Source: Palsa-506 sp963836355 (GTDB taxonomy: Bacteria; Actinomycetota; Actinomycetes; Streptosporangiales; Streptosporangiaceae). From it: DNA of 64,000 nucleotides. The position numbers were made by a program, and so were the translations under genes. A model generated the notes under the pieces. That model worked only from the letters and a program-made list of their open reading frames with translations. It did not search any database and had not been told where the DNA came from. Where the stretch lies: the NCBI GenBank assembly GCA_963836355.1, contig CAWIJO010000002.1, forward strand, positions 124,001-188,000. Reading direction: 5' to 3'. Below are positions 25,531 through 33,916 of the stretch, piece by piece. Numbering within the stretch: the first letter of the stretch is position 1; each line of letters opens with the position of its first letter.

Positions 25531-27292
25531 CTCGGGCGGGCTGGAGGGTGAGATTGGCCAGTGCGGCGAGGCGTTTCTCCCCGGTGGGTTCGGTGGCGTG
25601 GAGGGAGACGATGGCGATCCTGTCGGTCAGGGCGCTCACTCGCTGGATCGGCCCGGCCTCGCTGGCAGCGCGCTGCCGGAGGAAGGGCGCCTCGGGGTGG
25701 GCGGCGCTGATGGAGTTGTTGATGACCCACGCCCAGGGATGGATGCCCGCGCGCTCCAGGTCTTCCTGCAGGTCAAGGGCTTCCAGGACCGGCGTGGTCT
25801 CGGCGAGGGTCACCAGGATGACCTTCGTCTGGGCTGGGTCCTGCAGGCGCATGAGGGGGGTCGTGAAGTTCATCGAGTCCCCCATGTGGCGGGCGACCTC
25901 GCGGTGGAAGGAGCCAGTGGCATCCAACAGCAACAGCGTGTGCCCGGTGGGTGCGGTGTCGACGACGACGAAGCGGCGCCTGGATTCGCTGAGCACCCTG
26001 GAAAACTGCTGGAAGACCGCGATCTCCTCGGTGCAGGGGGACAGCAGGTCCTCGGCCAGCACCGCCCGTCCGGCTTCGTCCAGGTCCTTGCCCTTCGTGG
26101 CCATCACATGGTCGCGGTAGGCCTGGACCGCTGCGGCGGGATCGATGCGGGAGACTTCCAGGCCGTCGACGGTGCCGTGCAGTGTCTCGGTGAGGTGCGC
26201 CGTCGGGTCGGTGGTGGTCAGGTGCACCTCGCGGCCGGCCTGGGCCAGCGCGACGGCGATGGCTGCGGCGATGGTGGTCTTGCCGACCCCGCCCTTGCCC
26301 ATGCACATGACCAGCCCGTGATCGGCCCGCAGGATCTCGCCGACCAGCCTGGCCAGGGGCGCATCGGGGAGATCCGGCAGTGGGGGCGCGCAGGCTCCGG
26401 CGGTCGTGCTTGCCGCGCTGAAGAGCGTGCTCAGGGTCTCTACGCCGATCATGTTCGCCGCCTTGAGGAACAGCATGTCGCGCGGCAGGCCAGCGATCGC
26501 GGGCGGCATGGCGGCGAGGGCGCTGGCCTCCGTGGCCCGCACGGCCCGGGTGAGGTCGTCCTCACCGGCCGTCTGGGGCAGGATAGCGTTGATGACGACG
26601 TACTGGCTGGCGATGCCGATCTGCACGAGTTCACCGCTGGTGCGCTCGATCTCGGCCAGCGCTGAGGCCTGCGGGCGGCCGACCAGGACCATCCTCGTCT
26701 GGGCCGGGTCCTTCAGCGCGCCGACGGCCCGCGCGTACACGGCTTTCTGCTTCTCCAGGCCAGATAGCGGGCCCAGGCAGGACGCGTCGCCCTTGCCCGC
26801 CGCCAGGAAGTCGGTCCACGACCCGGGAAGCTGCAGCAGGCGGATGGTATGACCCGTCGGCGCGGTGTCGAAGACGACATGGTCATACCGGCCGGTCAGG
26901 CTCTCGTCGGCCAGCAGGGCGGTGAACTCATTGAAGGAGGCGATCTCGGTGGTGCACGAACCGGACAGCTGCTCGGTGATCATGGCCAGTTCTTTGTCCG
27001 GGAGCAGCCCGCGCACCGGGGCGATGATCCGCTCGCGGTAGGCCTCCGCTGCCTGCCCGGGGTTGATCTCCAGGGCGGACAAGCCAGGCACCTGGTCAAC
27101 CGGGGTGACGGTGTTGCCGATCGGGACGCCGAGGACCTGCCCGACGTTGGACGCGGGGTCGGTGCTGACCAGCAGCACCCGCCTGGCGCGGCCAGCCAGG
27201 TGCAAGGCTGCGGCGCAGGCGACGGACGTCTTGCCGACCCCTCCCTTGCCCGTGAAGAACAGGAACCGCGGCGGGGTTTCCAGGAACTTCAT
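25394..27292 (-). CDS. arsA: arsenite-stimulated ATPase ArsA
   Basis: A 632-residue two-domain ATPase that energises arsenite export or hands arsenite onward from ArsD. The start ATG 27292 has GGGAGCGGG just upstream; an ATG 18 bases earlier is in frame but lacks this. The first half has the P-loop FFTGKGGVGKTS (residues about 12-23) and the DTAPTGHTIRLLQLPG signature; the second half repeats it with MCMGKGGVGKTTIAAAIAVA and DTAPTGHTLLLLDATG. Length is normal for full ArsA. The final 35 or so residues (LSGSPGRRGRRARPGPGAGP...) are read antisense to the resolvase remnant, so the natural C terminus is lost and replaced. arsA follows arsD with a short overlap/spacing and is last in the operon. 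Confidence 0.93.
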   Translation of the reverse strand: MKFLETPPRFLFFTGKGGVGKTSVACAAALHLAGRARRVLLVSTDPASNVGQVLGVPIGNTVTPVDQVPGLSALEINPGQAAEAYRERIIAPVRGLLPDKELAMITEQLSGSCTTEIASFNEFTALLADESLTGRYDHVVFDTAPTGHTIRLLQLPGSWTDFLAAGKGDASCLGPLSGLEKQKAVYARAVGALKDPAQTRMVLVGRPQASALAEIERTSGELVQIGIASQYVVINAILPQTAGEDDLTRAVRATEASALAAMPPAIAGLPRDMLFLKAANMIGVETLSTLFSAASTTAGACAPPLPDLPDAPLARLVGEILRADHGLVMCMGKGGVGKTTIAAAIAVALAQAGREVHLTTTDPTAHLTETLHGTVDGLEVSRIDPAAAVQAYRDHVMATKGKDLDEAGRAVLAEDLLSPCTEEIAVFQQFSRVLSESRRRFVVVDTAPTGHTLLLLDATGSFHREVARHMGDSMNFTTPLMRLQDPAQTKVILVTLAETTPVLEALDLQEDLERAGIHPWAWVINNSISAAHPEAPFLRQRAASEAGPIQRVSALTDRIAIVSLHATEPTGEKRLAALANLTLQPARVTDGLGARLVPVRPLSGSPGRRGRRARPGPGAGPGVPAPGWRPGR

Positions 27293-27300
27293 CCCGCTCC

Positions 27301-27687
27301 CTAGCAGCATCCGGCCGGCCCGCAGCTGTCACCGGTGACGGCAGTCAGTCCCAGATCGGTCACGCCAGCCGGGGCGGCCGCGCTGGCCAGGCCCGCGTAG
27401 CGCAGCAGCTGATCCCGGGCTGGGTACCTGCCGGTGGCGACGGTGACCCCGTCGACCATGGTCAGCGGCAGCCCCTCAGATCCCGCCACCTCCAGGAAGG
27501 AGCGCACGCTGTCGTTCCCGGCAAAGGCGGCCGGGTCGCTGGCCAGGTTGTGCCGGGAGATGTCCGCGCCCAGGCCCCTGAGGTGATCGACGTCAGCGGT
27601 GAACGTCACCAGGGCCTGGTCGAGGTCGGGGCCGCACACCCCGGTGCTGCAGCACAAGGCTGGTTCGTAGACATTGATCACGGGCAT
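27301..27687 (-). CDS. arsD: arsenical metallochaperone/regulator ArsD
   Basis: A 128-residue protein from ATG 27687. It begins MPVINVYEPALCCSTGVCGP with Cys12, Cys13 and Cys18, the three residues that bind As(III) in ArsD, and ends CGPAGCC with additional vicinal cysteines. Between them lies the thioredoxin-like fold with DISRHNLASDPAAFAGNDSV and LPLTMVDGVTVATGRYPARD. ArsD delivers arsenite to ArsA and weakly represses the operon. It stands between the DUF2180 gene (232 bases upstream) and arsA (nine bases downstream). Complete and typical in length. Confidence 0.92.
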   Translation of the reverse strand: MPVINVYEPALCCSTGVCGPDLDQALVTFTADVDHLRGLGADISRHNLASDPAAFAGNDSVRSFLEVAGSEGLPLTMVDGVTVATGRYPARDQLLRYAGLASAAAPAGVTDLGLTAVTGDSCGPAGCC

Positions 27688-27919
27688 GGCATTCTCCAGT
27701 CCGTCGGCCGGGTTAGCGTGCCTCGTCCTCGCCACTGGGTTTGAGAACCGGGTGGACACACGACCCTGGAACCTCCAGCAGATATAGACAAGCGTCGATG
27801 AATCGCATAGCCCGAACATGCCAGGCGGCATCGACACTTGCCAAAATAGACGCAGGTCGAAGTCTCTGACGATGCCGAACCCAGACAGGACACGGTGGCG
27901 CCTGCCGTGTTCTTGCTCA

Positions 27920-28156
27920 TCAGCCGGCCGCCGCGTAGCCGGCGGCTGGCGCGGCATCGCGGGCTGCCTGGCATACGCCGCAGCGGATGGTCCGTGCTGG
28001 CGGCTCGACGGCGACGACGCGGTTGATCACCATGGTGCGGGTCAGCCACCGGGCGGTGACGTGCGCGTGGTCGGGGCAGACAGCGGCGGCGCAGTCGGCG
28101 CAGATGGCGACGGCATCGGTGTGCTGGCCGTGCGCTGCGCAGTCGAAGCAGTTCAC
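27920..28156 (-). CDS. DUF2180-like small zinc-ribbon protein
   Basis: A 78-residue protein that starts at GTG 28156 inside the stop of acr3 (GTGA). It reads VNCFDCAAHGQHTDAVAICA, DCAAAVCPDHAHVTARWLTR and ends with IRCGVCQAARDAAPAAGYAA. Cys pairs at residues 3/6, 19/22, 27 and about 62/65 with His suggest a zinc ribbon or two-metal knuckle. DUF2180 proteins accompany ars operons in actinobacteria; a role in arsenic handling is inferred from context only. Codon use is the same as its neighbours. Confidence 0.75.
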   Translation of the reverse strand: MNCFDCAAHGQHTDAVAICADCAAAVCPDHAHVTARWLTRTMVINRVVAVEPPARTIRCGVCQAARDAAPAAGYAAAG

Positions 28157-29253
28157 GGGGTTGCCTCCTCGGCGGGGTAGAAGCGGCGGCGGGCCCAGAG
28201 CGCGACGTAGACCAGCGCGACCATGACGGGCACCTCGATCAGCGGCCCGACGACGCCGGCGAGCGCCTGCCCGCTGGTCACCCCGAATACGCCGATCGCG
28301 ACCGCGATCGCCAGCTCGAAGTCGTTGCTGGCCGCGGAGAACGCCAGCGCGACGGTGCGCGGGTAGGACAGATGGAGGCGGCGGCTGACCGCGAACCCGC
28401 AGAACCACATGATCGCGAAGTAGGCGAGCAGCGGCAGCGCGATCCGGGCCACCTCCAGCGGCTCGGAGGTGATCTTCTTGCCCTGCAGGGCGAACAGGAT
28501 GACGACGGTGAACAGCAGGCCATACAGCGCCAGCGGGGCGATCCTGGGCAGGAACCGGGTCTCGTACCAGTCCCGGCCGCGGGCCCGTTCCCCCAGCGTG
28601 CGGGTCAGGTACCCGGCCGCCAGCGGGATGCCGAGGAACACCGCGACGGTTCCGGCGATCTCGGCGATGGACACGTGCCAGCTGGTGGCCGGCAGGCCGA
28701 GCCAGCCGGGCAGGACCTGCAGGTAGAAGAAGCCGAGCGCGGCATACAGCAGGACCTGGAAGACCGCGTTTAGCGCGACCAGCACGGTCGCCATCTCCCG
28801 GTCGCCGCACGCCAGGTCAGTCCAGATCAGCACCATCGCGATACAGCGGGCCAGCCCCACCAGGATGACGCCGGTCCGGTACGCCGGCTGGTCCGGCAGC
28901 AGCAGCCAGGCCAGCGCGAACATGACCGCCGGGCCGATCACCCAGTTGAGCACCAGCGATGCGGCCATCATCCGCCGGTCGGCGGTGATCCGCCGGATCT
29001 CGCCATAGCGGACCTTCGCCAGCACCGGGTACATCATCATCAGCAGCCCCACCGCGATCGGCAGGCTGGTGCCATGGATCGCGACCCGGTTCAGCGCGCT
29101 GTTCAGGCCCGGGACCAGACGGCCCAGCAGCAGCCCGGCCACCATCGCCGCCCCGATCCACACCGGCAGGAACCGGTCCAGCACCGGCAGCCCGGCCACC
29201 ACCGGCCGCTGCCCGGCCGGGCCGGTGACCTCGCTAGTCCTCGTGTCAGTCAC
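28153..29253 (-). CDS. acr3: arsenite efflux permease ACR3
   Basis: A 366-residue membrane protein with ten hydrophobic helices. The start is GTG 29253, overlapping the arsR stop (GTGACTGA), with product VTDTRTSEVTGPAGQRPVVA; a longer in-frame extension to 29376 would lie within arsR and was rejected. Family signatures include SLPIAVGLLMMMYPVLAKVR, the conserved Cys region LARCIAMVLIWTDLACGDRE and FSAASNDFELAIAVAIGVFG. ACR3 exports arsenite (antimonite less well) driven by proton motive force, or with ArsA as its ATPase partner. Intact and typical in length. Confidence 0.93.
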   Translation of the reverse strand: MTDTRTSEVTGPAGQRPVVAGLPVLDRFLPVWIGAAMVAGLLLGRLVPGLNSALNRVAIHGTSLPIAVGLLMMMYPVLAKVRYGEIRRITADRRMMAASLVLNWVIGPAVMFALAWLLLPDQPAYRTGVILVGLARCIAMVLIWTDLACGDREMATVLVALNAVFQVLLYAALGFFYLQVLPGWLGLPATSWHVSIAEIAGTVAVFLGIPLAAGYLTRTLGERARGRDWYETRFLPRIAPLALYGLLFTVVILFALQGKKITSEPLEVARIALPLLAYFAIMWFCGFAVSRRLHLSYPRTVALAFSAASNDFELAIAVAIGVFGVTSGQALAGVVGPLIEVPVMVALVYVALWARRRFYPAEEATP

Positions 29254-29620
29254 CGCACACCCCCTCGACCTCGTCGTCCTCGTATGGCGACCCGCGCCGT
29301 CCGGTGATGACCCGGTCGCCGGGCAGCGGCACGCCTGCCGCCGACGCCTGCGCCCACAAAGCGGCGAACCCGTCACCGTCGAGGCGGTAATCGATCCAGC
29401 GCCCCCGGCGGGCCGCGGTCACCAGGCCCGCCTCGCGCAGCACCCGAAGGTGGTAGGACAGCAGGTTCGCAGCCACCGGCACCTTCTCCTGCAGGTCGCA
29501 CACGCACCGGCCGCCCCCGGCCAGCACCCCGACGATGCGCAGCCGCACCGGGTCGGCCAGCGCGGCGAGGCGTGCTGTCAGTTCAATCGGCCCCGATTCA
29601 ATGACCGTTGAAGTATTCAC
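29246..29620 (-). CDS. arsR: ArsR-family arsenic-responsive repressor
   Basis: A 124-residue winged-helix repressor heading the operon. It reads LTARLAALADPVRLRIVGVL, then GGGRCVCDLQEKVPVAANLL (CVC-x-L metal-binding site in helix alpha-3) and SYHLRVLREAGLVTAARRGR. Binding of As(III) to the two Cys releases DNA. The start is uncertain: GTG 29620 is used, ATG 29671 is an alternative, and the palindrome at 29597-29612 would then lie at the first codons. The stop overlaps the acr3 GTG. The acidic C-terminal tail (YEDDEVEGVCGD) adds one more Cys. Confidence 0.88.
   Translation of the reverse strand: MNTSTVIESGPIELTARLAALADPVRLRIVGVLAGGGRCVCDLQEKVPVAANLLSYHLRVLREAGLVTAARRGRWIDYRLDGDGFAALWAQASAAGVPLPGDRVITGRRGSPYEDDEVEGVCGD
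29597..29612. promoter_or_regulatory. candidate ArsR operator
   Basis: Inverted repeat TTCAA-TGACCG-TTGAA, placed at the 5' end of arsR. It is similar in type to the palindromes at 24152 and 30477 but not identical in sequence, so each regulator may have its own site. Because it overlaps the first codons, either the true start is downstream or the message is leaderless. Confidence 0.5.
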
Positions 29621-29918
29621 AGCTATGATGGTATGCCCTGCGGGGCACACGGCGGCCGGGCCATTGGTCACCTGTGCACCGGCCCTGAGTCCTGCCTTCG
29701 CCCGCCGGGCGGTTTGCGGCTGGTGACCCAGTTTCTCACCGGCGCGCGTAACCGCCCGCGCGGGGCCTCCGGGGGAGGCTGCGGTGGCGCTGAGGCCGGT
29801 CCGGGAACCGGTGCTTCCGGGACCGCCGCCGCTAGCAGCGGCCCGCCCAGGTCAGTCCGTCCCGGAAACCAGTCCCGGAACCGCGTGTCGCAACGCCGGT
29901 ACCGGGACGATCGGCACC

Positions 29919-30217
29919 ATGACCACCGCGCCCGCGTACGACCACAACGTCCGCATCGGCTACGCGCGATAGCCGGGCAGGAGACGTGTTCGGTGCCGTT
30001 CGTGTCGTGTTTCGCCCGGGGTGCCGGAGCCCGCAGCGGCACCCTGCGACGGCCGTGTGTCGTTCTGATGCCCGCAGCAGTTACGGACGTGCGAACGAGC
30101 TGAGGCCCAGTACGGGGTGCACTGAAGAGCGGCAACGAGGAGAAGGCAGGTCGACGGCACCGCTCCGTAGGTCCGCTCACCGCTCCGCCCGGGTGCGACA
30201 CGACAACCCATCGCCCG
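29919..30217 (+). pseudogene. serine resolvase gene split by the 242-bp repeat, copy 2
   Basis: From ATG 29919 the frame reads MTTAPAYDHNVRIGYAR and stops at TAG 29970 within the repeat. The N terminus differs from resolvase copy 1, so it is a different gene hit at the same position. After the repeat only about nine bases of resolvase sequence (ending CGCCCG) remain before an IS21-type end (TGTCAACGG, from 30218). Confidence 0.65.
29967..30208 (+). repeat. 242-bp direct repeat, copy 2
   Basis: Same orientation and 241 of 242 positions identical to 25144-25385. It lies upstream of arsR, so the two copies flank the operon arsR-acr3-DUF2180-arsD-arsA. Confidence 0.9.
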
Positions 30218-30460
30218 TGTCAACGGCCAAGTTGCGGTCCCCGCTGGTGGCCAGATAAAAGTCCCCACCCCTCGGGTGATCATTTCTTGTTCAGGGCGGT
30301 TCCTCCTCGAGCTCGGGCCTGGCGTATCCGGTACGAATCGCCGTCTGTGACCACGACGTTCGCGTGATGGAGCAGGCCAGGAGGCTGACCGCGGTGGTGT
30401 GCTCGGGCAGGCACCGGCCCCACTGGTCGAATGGCCAGTGGCTGGCGATCGGCCAGATCG
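30218..30460 (-). pseudogene. IS21-type element end with IstB C-terminal fragment
   Basis: The minus strand, over two frames, gives IASHWPFDQWGRCLPE and then LLHHANVVVTDGDSYRIRQA with the stop at 30280. The PFDQWG and HHANVV-x-x-GDSYR-x-R motifs are the end of the IS21 helper ATPase IstB. Below the stop, 30218-30279 holds the element end, beginning TGTCAACGGCC as IS21 ends do. All upstream parts (istA, istB N terminus) are missing. Confidence 0.6.
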
Positions 30461-30476
30461 CACATTAAATTGACAG

Positions 30477-30495
30477 ATATCAATCTAATTGATAT
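30477..30495. promoter_or_regulatory. ArsR/SmtB-type operator
   Basis: A perfect inverted repeat ATATCAAT-CTA-ATTGATAT, 11 bases upstream of the ATG of the arsO-like gene. The pattern of an A/T-rich 8-bp palindrome with a short spacer is typical of ArsR/SmtB sites. The arsR at 31654 in the same unit is the likely ligand. Confidence 0.75.
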
Positions 30496-30505
30496 ATATC
30501 TATGC

Positions 30506-31651
30506 ATGAGCACGAGTATGAGCCTGGATCCTGCGCGCAGCTCTGCCGCTCCCGTGGTCGTGGTCGGCGCCGGACAGTCGGGCCTGGCGGCAGCGCGCGC
30601 GCTGCGCGAGCGGGGCATGCCGGCGGTGATCACTGGAGGCAAGTGATCGCCCGCCGGATCGTGGCCGCGCTACTACGACAGCCTGCGCCTGTTCTCGCCG
30701 GCGGCATATAGCTCGATGCCGGGGATGCCGTTCCCTGGCGCCCCGGATCGCTACCCAGGCCGCGATGAGGTAGCGGACTACCTTGAGCGCTATGCCTCCT
30801 GGCTCGGCGTCGAGATCCAGACCAGCACCCGCGTGCAGACCATCCGGCAGGACGGCAGGCACTTCATCGTCGTCACGCAGGACGGACGGGCGCTGCGCGC
30901 GTCCGGCATCGTGGCCGCGAGCGAATCGTTCTCCAACCCCTACCGTCCGAGCCTCGAGGGCGAGGAGGCTTTTGCCGGCGAGCTTTCGCATGTCGCCGAC
31001 TACCGCAACCCGGCGCCGTATGCCGGCCGGCGGGTGATCGTCGTCGGCGCGGGGGATTCGGCCGCCCAGGTCGCCAACGAGCTCGCGCCTGTCGCGACGG
31101 TGACGCTGGCCAGCCGCCATCCGGTGCGATTCATCCCGCGGCGGCTGGGCGGCCAGGATGTCCATTAGTGGCTGCGGGAGGCAGGCTTTGACACCTTGCC
31201 TGCCGAATGGCTGAGCAAGATCACCGGAGGCAGCGTGGTCACCGACAGCGTCGGGTTCCAGCAGACCCTAGCTGATGGCCTCGTCGACCGGCGCCCGATG
31301 TTCACCTCGCTGGACCGAGACAAGGTGGTCTGGAGTGACGGCCAGCGTGAGCTGGCCGAGGCGATCATCCTGGCCACTGGATACCGGCCCGGCATGGGGT
31401 ACCTGCGCGAACTAGGCGCCCTGGAGCCAGACGGGACCCCGATTCACGTCCGCGGGATCTCCTGCACGCATGTCGGCCTGGTCTACCTCGGCCTGGAACA
31501 CCAGCGCTCGTTTGCCTCCAACACCCTGCGGGGCGTCAGCGACGACGCCCGGTCGGTGATCGCGCCGCTGGTCGCCTGGATCCGCGACGCGCCCGCCAGA
31601 GTCGGGCTCGTCTCCCGAGATCACATGCCTGTGGCATTGACAGGTGTATAG
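30506..31651 (+). pseudogene. ArsO-like flavin monooxygenase with two in-frame stops
   Basis: The frame from ATG 30506 reads VVVVGAGQSGLAAARALRER (FAD-binding GxGxxG), is stopped by TGA at 30644, resumes in the same frame as SWPRYYDSLRLFSPAAYSSM and PGRDEVADYLERYA, then APYAGRRVIVVGAGDSAAQV (NADPH-binding GxGxxA), is stopped by TAG at 31166, and continues WLREAGFDTLPAEW to ILATGYRPGMGYLREL and the end at 31651. With both stops ignored the length (about 380) and motif order fit ArsO-type FAD/NADPH monooxygenases found beside arsR. Two nonsense codons but no frameshift is an unusual form of decay. Confidence 0.8.
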
Positions 31652-31653
31652 CC

Positions 31654-32001
31654 GTGGAACTGGAGCTAACCCCGAAGGTCAAGCGCCCGGCCGGCGAACC
31701 GCGCTGCGAGCCTGCCGTCTACCCAGACGTGCAGCCTGAGCCGGCGATCCGCATGGCCGCAGTCGCCAAGGCGCTCGGAGACCCCGTCCGCCTGCAGCTC
31801 ATCGACGTGCTGCGCAAGCACGCCGGAAAGGTCTGCGTGTGCGAGCTAGTGCCGCTCTTCGATCTCTCCCAGCCCACTGTCTCCCATCACCTGAAAGTGC
31901 TGCGCCAGGCCGGCCTGGTCGGCTCCGAGCGCCAGGGGCTGTGGGCCTACTACTACGTCATCCCCGAGGCCCTGAACGAGCTGTCCGCATGGCTGAGCTG
32001 A
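31654..32001 (+). CDS. arsR: ArsR-family repressor, second type
   Basis: A 115-residue protein from GTG 31654, two bases after the arsO-like stop. It reads IRMAAVAKALGDPVRLQLID, VLRKHAGKVCVCELVPLFDL (CVCEL metal-binding helix), then SQPTVSHHLKVLRQAGLVGS and ERQGLWAYYYV. The N-terminal 40-residue extension is common in actinobacterial arsR linked to arsO/arsM. It is clearly distinct from the arsR at 29246. It probably binds the ATATCAAT palindrome at 30477 and controls the arsO-like gene and itself. Confidence 0.88.
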   Translation: MELELTPKVKRPAGEPRCEPAVYPDVQPEPAIRMAAVAKALGDPVRLQLIDVLRKHAGKVCVCELVPLFDLSQPTVSHHLKVLRQAGLVGSERQGLWAYYYVIPEALNELSAWLS

Positions 32002-32192
32002 CATTGCAGGCGAGCGAGCCGGGCCGGGATCCGGGCAGAAGCCGCCTGCTGGCCGCTGCGGGCGCGGAGGCCGACCATGCCCGGCACGGCTACGCGGGCT
32101 GCGAGCATCTGCTGCTGGCGCTGCTCACAGACCAAGGCCTGTTGACACCCGGCAGCGCGGGAGATCCTGGCGGCGGTTCTCAAGAACGCTAG
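31989..32192 (+). pseudogene. Clp N-terminal-domain protein fragment
   Basis: Starting at ATG 31989 (overlapping the arsR stop) the product reads RSRLLAAAGAEADHARHGYA, GCEHLLLALLTDQGLL, which is the first Clp_N repeat (GHEYVGCEHLLLALL-type). After about 45 residues a one-base shift gives REILAAVLKNAS, the following helix, and then a stop. Only one half of the Clp_N repeat pair remains. Small Clp_N-only proteins occur beside regulators, but this copy appears broken. Confidence 0.5.
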
Positions 32193-32555
32193 CCAATGCT
32201 GCTGACCTGTGCCGTCGCCCGGCGCTGCGGGAAAATGGACATGCATTCGGCATGGTCAGTCCGCGCGCTGCACGCGGAGCGCGACGCCCGTCGGCGGTGG
32301 CGCTCAATCGAATTGATGCCGACGGCCAGGATTGTCCGCAGACCCGGACAGGGCTGCATGCCAGATTATTCAAAGAGCCATACCACTGGAGTTTCGCACT
32401 TTTGATGGTGGCTGAGGGCTGGCGGTCGCGCGGGCACGGATTTAGGCGGATGTCGTGACACGCCGGGCAGCTGGGGCCGGGTTACGTGATCTTGCCGGCT
32501 GAAGACGGAAGCATCGGCGGTGCTTCTGTCCGCCTCGTGCCGAGGGAACCCGCCG
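32193..32555. other. no supported gene
   Basis: No domain on either strand. The last 90 bases (from about 32462) probably contain the left end of the element carrying the transposase at 32556. Confidence 0.4.
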
Positions 32556-33373
32556 ATGCTTCCGGGACTGAATCTACCCGCCTCACTGCTGTGCCTGCTG
32601 GATGAGCTGCGGCCGTGCTTCACCACGCCCGGCTTCGCCACGTTCTGCGGCCTCCCGGCGCTGCGGACCCTGCCCGGGAACGTGACCTGGACCTGCCGGA
32701 TCCCGCGCAACGCGGTGCTGTATGACCTGGCGCCGCCGCGCACCGGCCGCCGCGGCCGCCCCCGCACCAGGGGAGACCGGCTCGGCACCGCCGGCGACAT
32801 CGCCGCCACCGCGTCCTGGGACACGCTGACCGTCACCGTCTGCGGCCAGCCGCAGGTCAGGCACGTCGCCGAGGTCAGCTGCCTGTGGTACGGGTCCTGG
32901 CGCACCCGGACCGTGCGGCTGACCCTGTCCCGCGACCAGCACACCACCAGCGGCTATGACCTGGCCCTGATCACCACCGGCCTGGCCGCCGCCCCCGGCG
33001 CGCTGGTGGCCCGCTACGCCGCCCGGCGGGCGACCGGGCAGGCGTTCGCCGGCGCCCGCAACGTTCCCGGCGCGGGCGAGGCCCGCAACCGGGTCCGGCT
33101 CGCCGTCAAGCGCACTGTCCCCTTCGCGCTGCTCGTGCACACCCTGATCATGATCTGGTACGCCCGCTACGGCCACGACCCGGCCGGCATCGACGATCGC
33201 CGCGCCGAACAGCCCTGGTACCAGGCCAAGGCCGAGCCCGCGTTCGAGGACATGCTCATCAAGTTCCGGCGCACCCTGATCGCCGCCCGATTTACCGCAG
33301 TCGCCCAGCTCAGCCCACCAGCGAGCAAATCCGCGCCATGCTCGCGGCCTGCGCCGCCGCTGCCGTATACTAA
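32556..33373 (+). pseudogene. DDE transposase with internal deletion, ended by the IS630 insertion
   Basis: From ATG 32556 the product begins MLPGLNLPASLLCLLDELRP and FTTPGFATFCGL, then jumps directly to a later part (TWTCRIPRNAVLYDLAPPRT, GQPQVRHVAEVSCLWYGSWR) and ends with FALLVHTLIMIWYARYGHDP, RAEQPWYQAKAEPAFEDMLI and FRRTLIAARF. This is a known type of actinobacterial DDE transposase from which about 130 central residues (with the first catalytic Asp) have been deleted. Near 33310 a shift gives SPTSEQIRAMLAACAAAAVY before a TAA at 33371-33373 that includes the IS630 border. Dead copy; exact IS family not assigned. Confidence 0.6.
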
Positions 33374-33404
33374 GCCGTGCGTAAGTAAGTCGACCAGATT
33401 CGGG

Positions 33405-33572
33405 TTATGCGGTGATGTAGTGCAGGTGCGGGTCGGCGAAGAAGGCCCGGACCAGGGCGGGGCGTTTCTGGAGCCGCCGCAGGGCGCCGATGGCCTTGGA
33501 TTTGAGGTCTTGCTTGCTGGTGACGCCGGTCTTGCCGATGCGGTCGTGCTTGACGTTCTTCCAGACCCATTC
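33405..33572 (-). pseudogene. IS630 transposase, C-terminal part
   Basis: The minus strand reads EWVWKNVKHDRIGKTGVTSK then DLKSKAIGALRRLQKRPALV and RAFFADPHLHYITA with TAA at 33405. WVWKNVKHDRIGK is the sequence that follows the last catalytic Glu region in IS630. It continues the truncated N-terminal part at 36115-36978. Confidence 0.75.
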
Positions 33573-33613
33573 AGTTGGCTTGTCACAGTGCAGGGATTGT
33601 TGGACAACGGGGT

Positions 33614-33916
33614 GTGAGCGGAGCGATTATCAGCAGTGAGGGCCTGCTTCGGCTGGCCGGGCTGGTCGAGTGGCTGCGGACGCGCGACCTGGATGAAGGC
33701 GGCGCGTCATGGACGAGTCCGACGACGGGGTATCCCCCCCCCCGGGCCCTGACAAGGACTGCGGCAGGGACGCTGTGGAGCGTGCTGCCGGAGCCGAGCC
33801 GACAGGACGTGCTTCGGACCCTGAGCATGCTCGTGGACCGGGCGATGACCTCGGGCGAGGCAGCGCTCAGCAGCGCCCGGACGCGGAGCGGGGGTGAGTG
33901 CGGTGCTGTTGCGTGA
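33614..33916 (+). CDS. small protein preceding the serine recombinase
   Basis: A 100-residue product from GTG 33614, beginning SGAIISSEGLLRLAGLVEWL and ending with the helix LPEPSRQDVLRTLSMLVDRA. The stop overlaps the GTG start of the recombinase gene (GTGA), indicating coupling. A run of C bases at 33731-33742 lies in the middle, so the first half may be in a wrong frame; the C-terminal helix looks most native. No domain is recognised. It may be a directionality or expression partner of the recombinase. Confidence 0.45.
   Translation: MSGAIISSEGLLRLAGLVEWLRTRDLDEGGASWTSPTTGYPPPRALTRTAAGTLWSVLPEPSRQDVLRTLSMLVDRAMTSGEAALSSARTRSGGECGAVA

Noticed and set aside
30506..31651. Stop-codon readthrough or selenocysteine in the ArsO-like gene
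   Set aside because: Two different stops, no nearby recoding hairpin, and no Cys position equivalent; nonsense decay is simpler, but kept as a finding to check.
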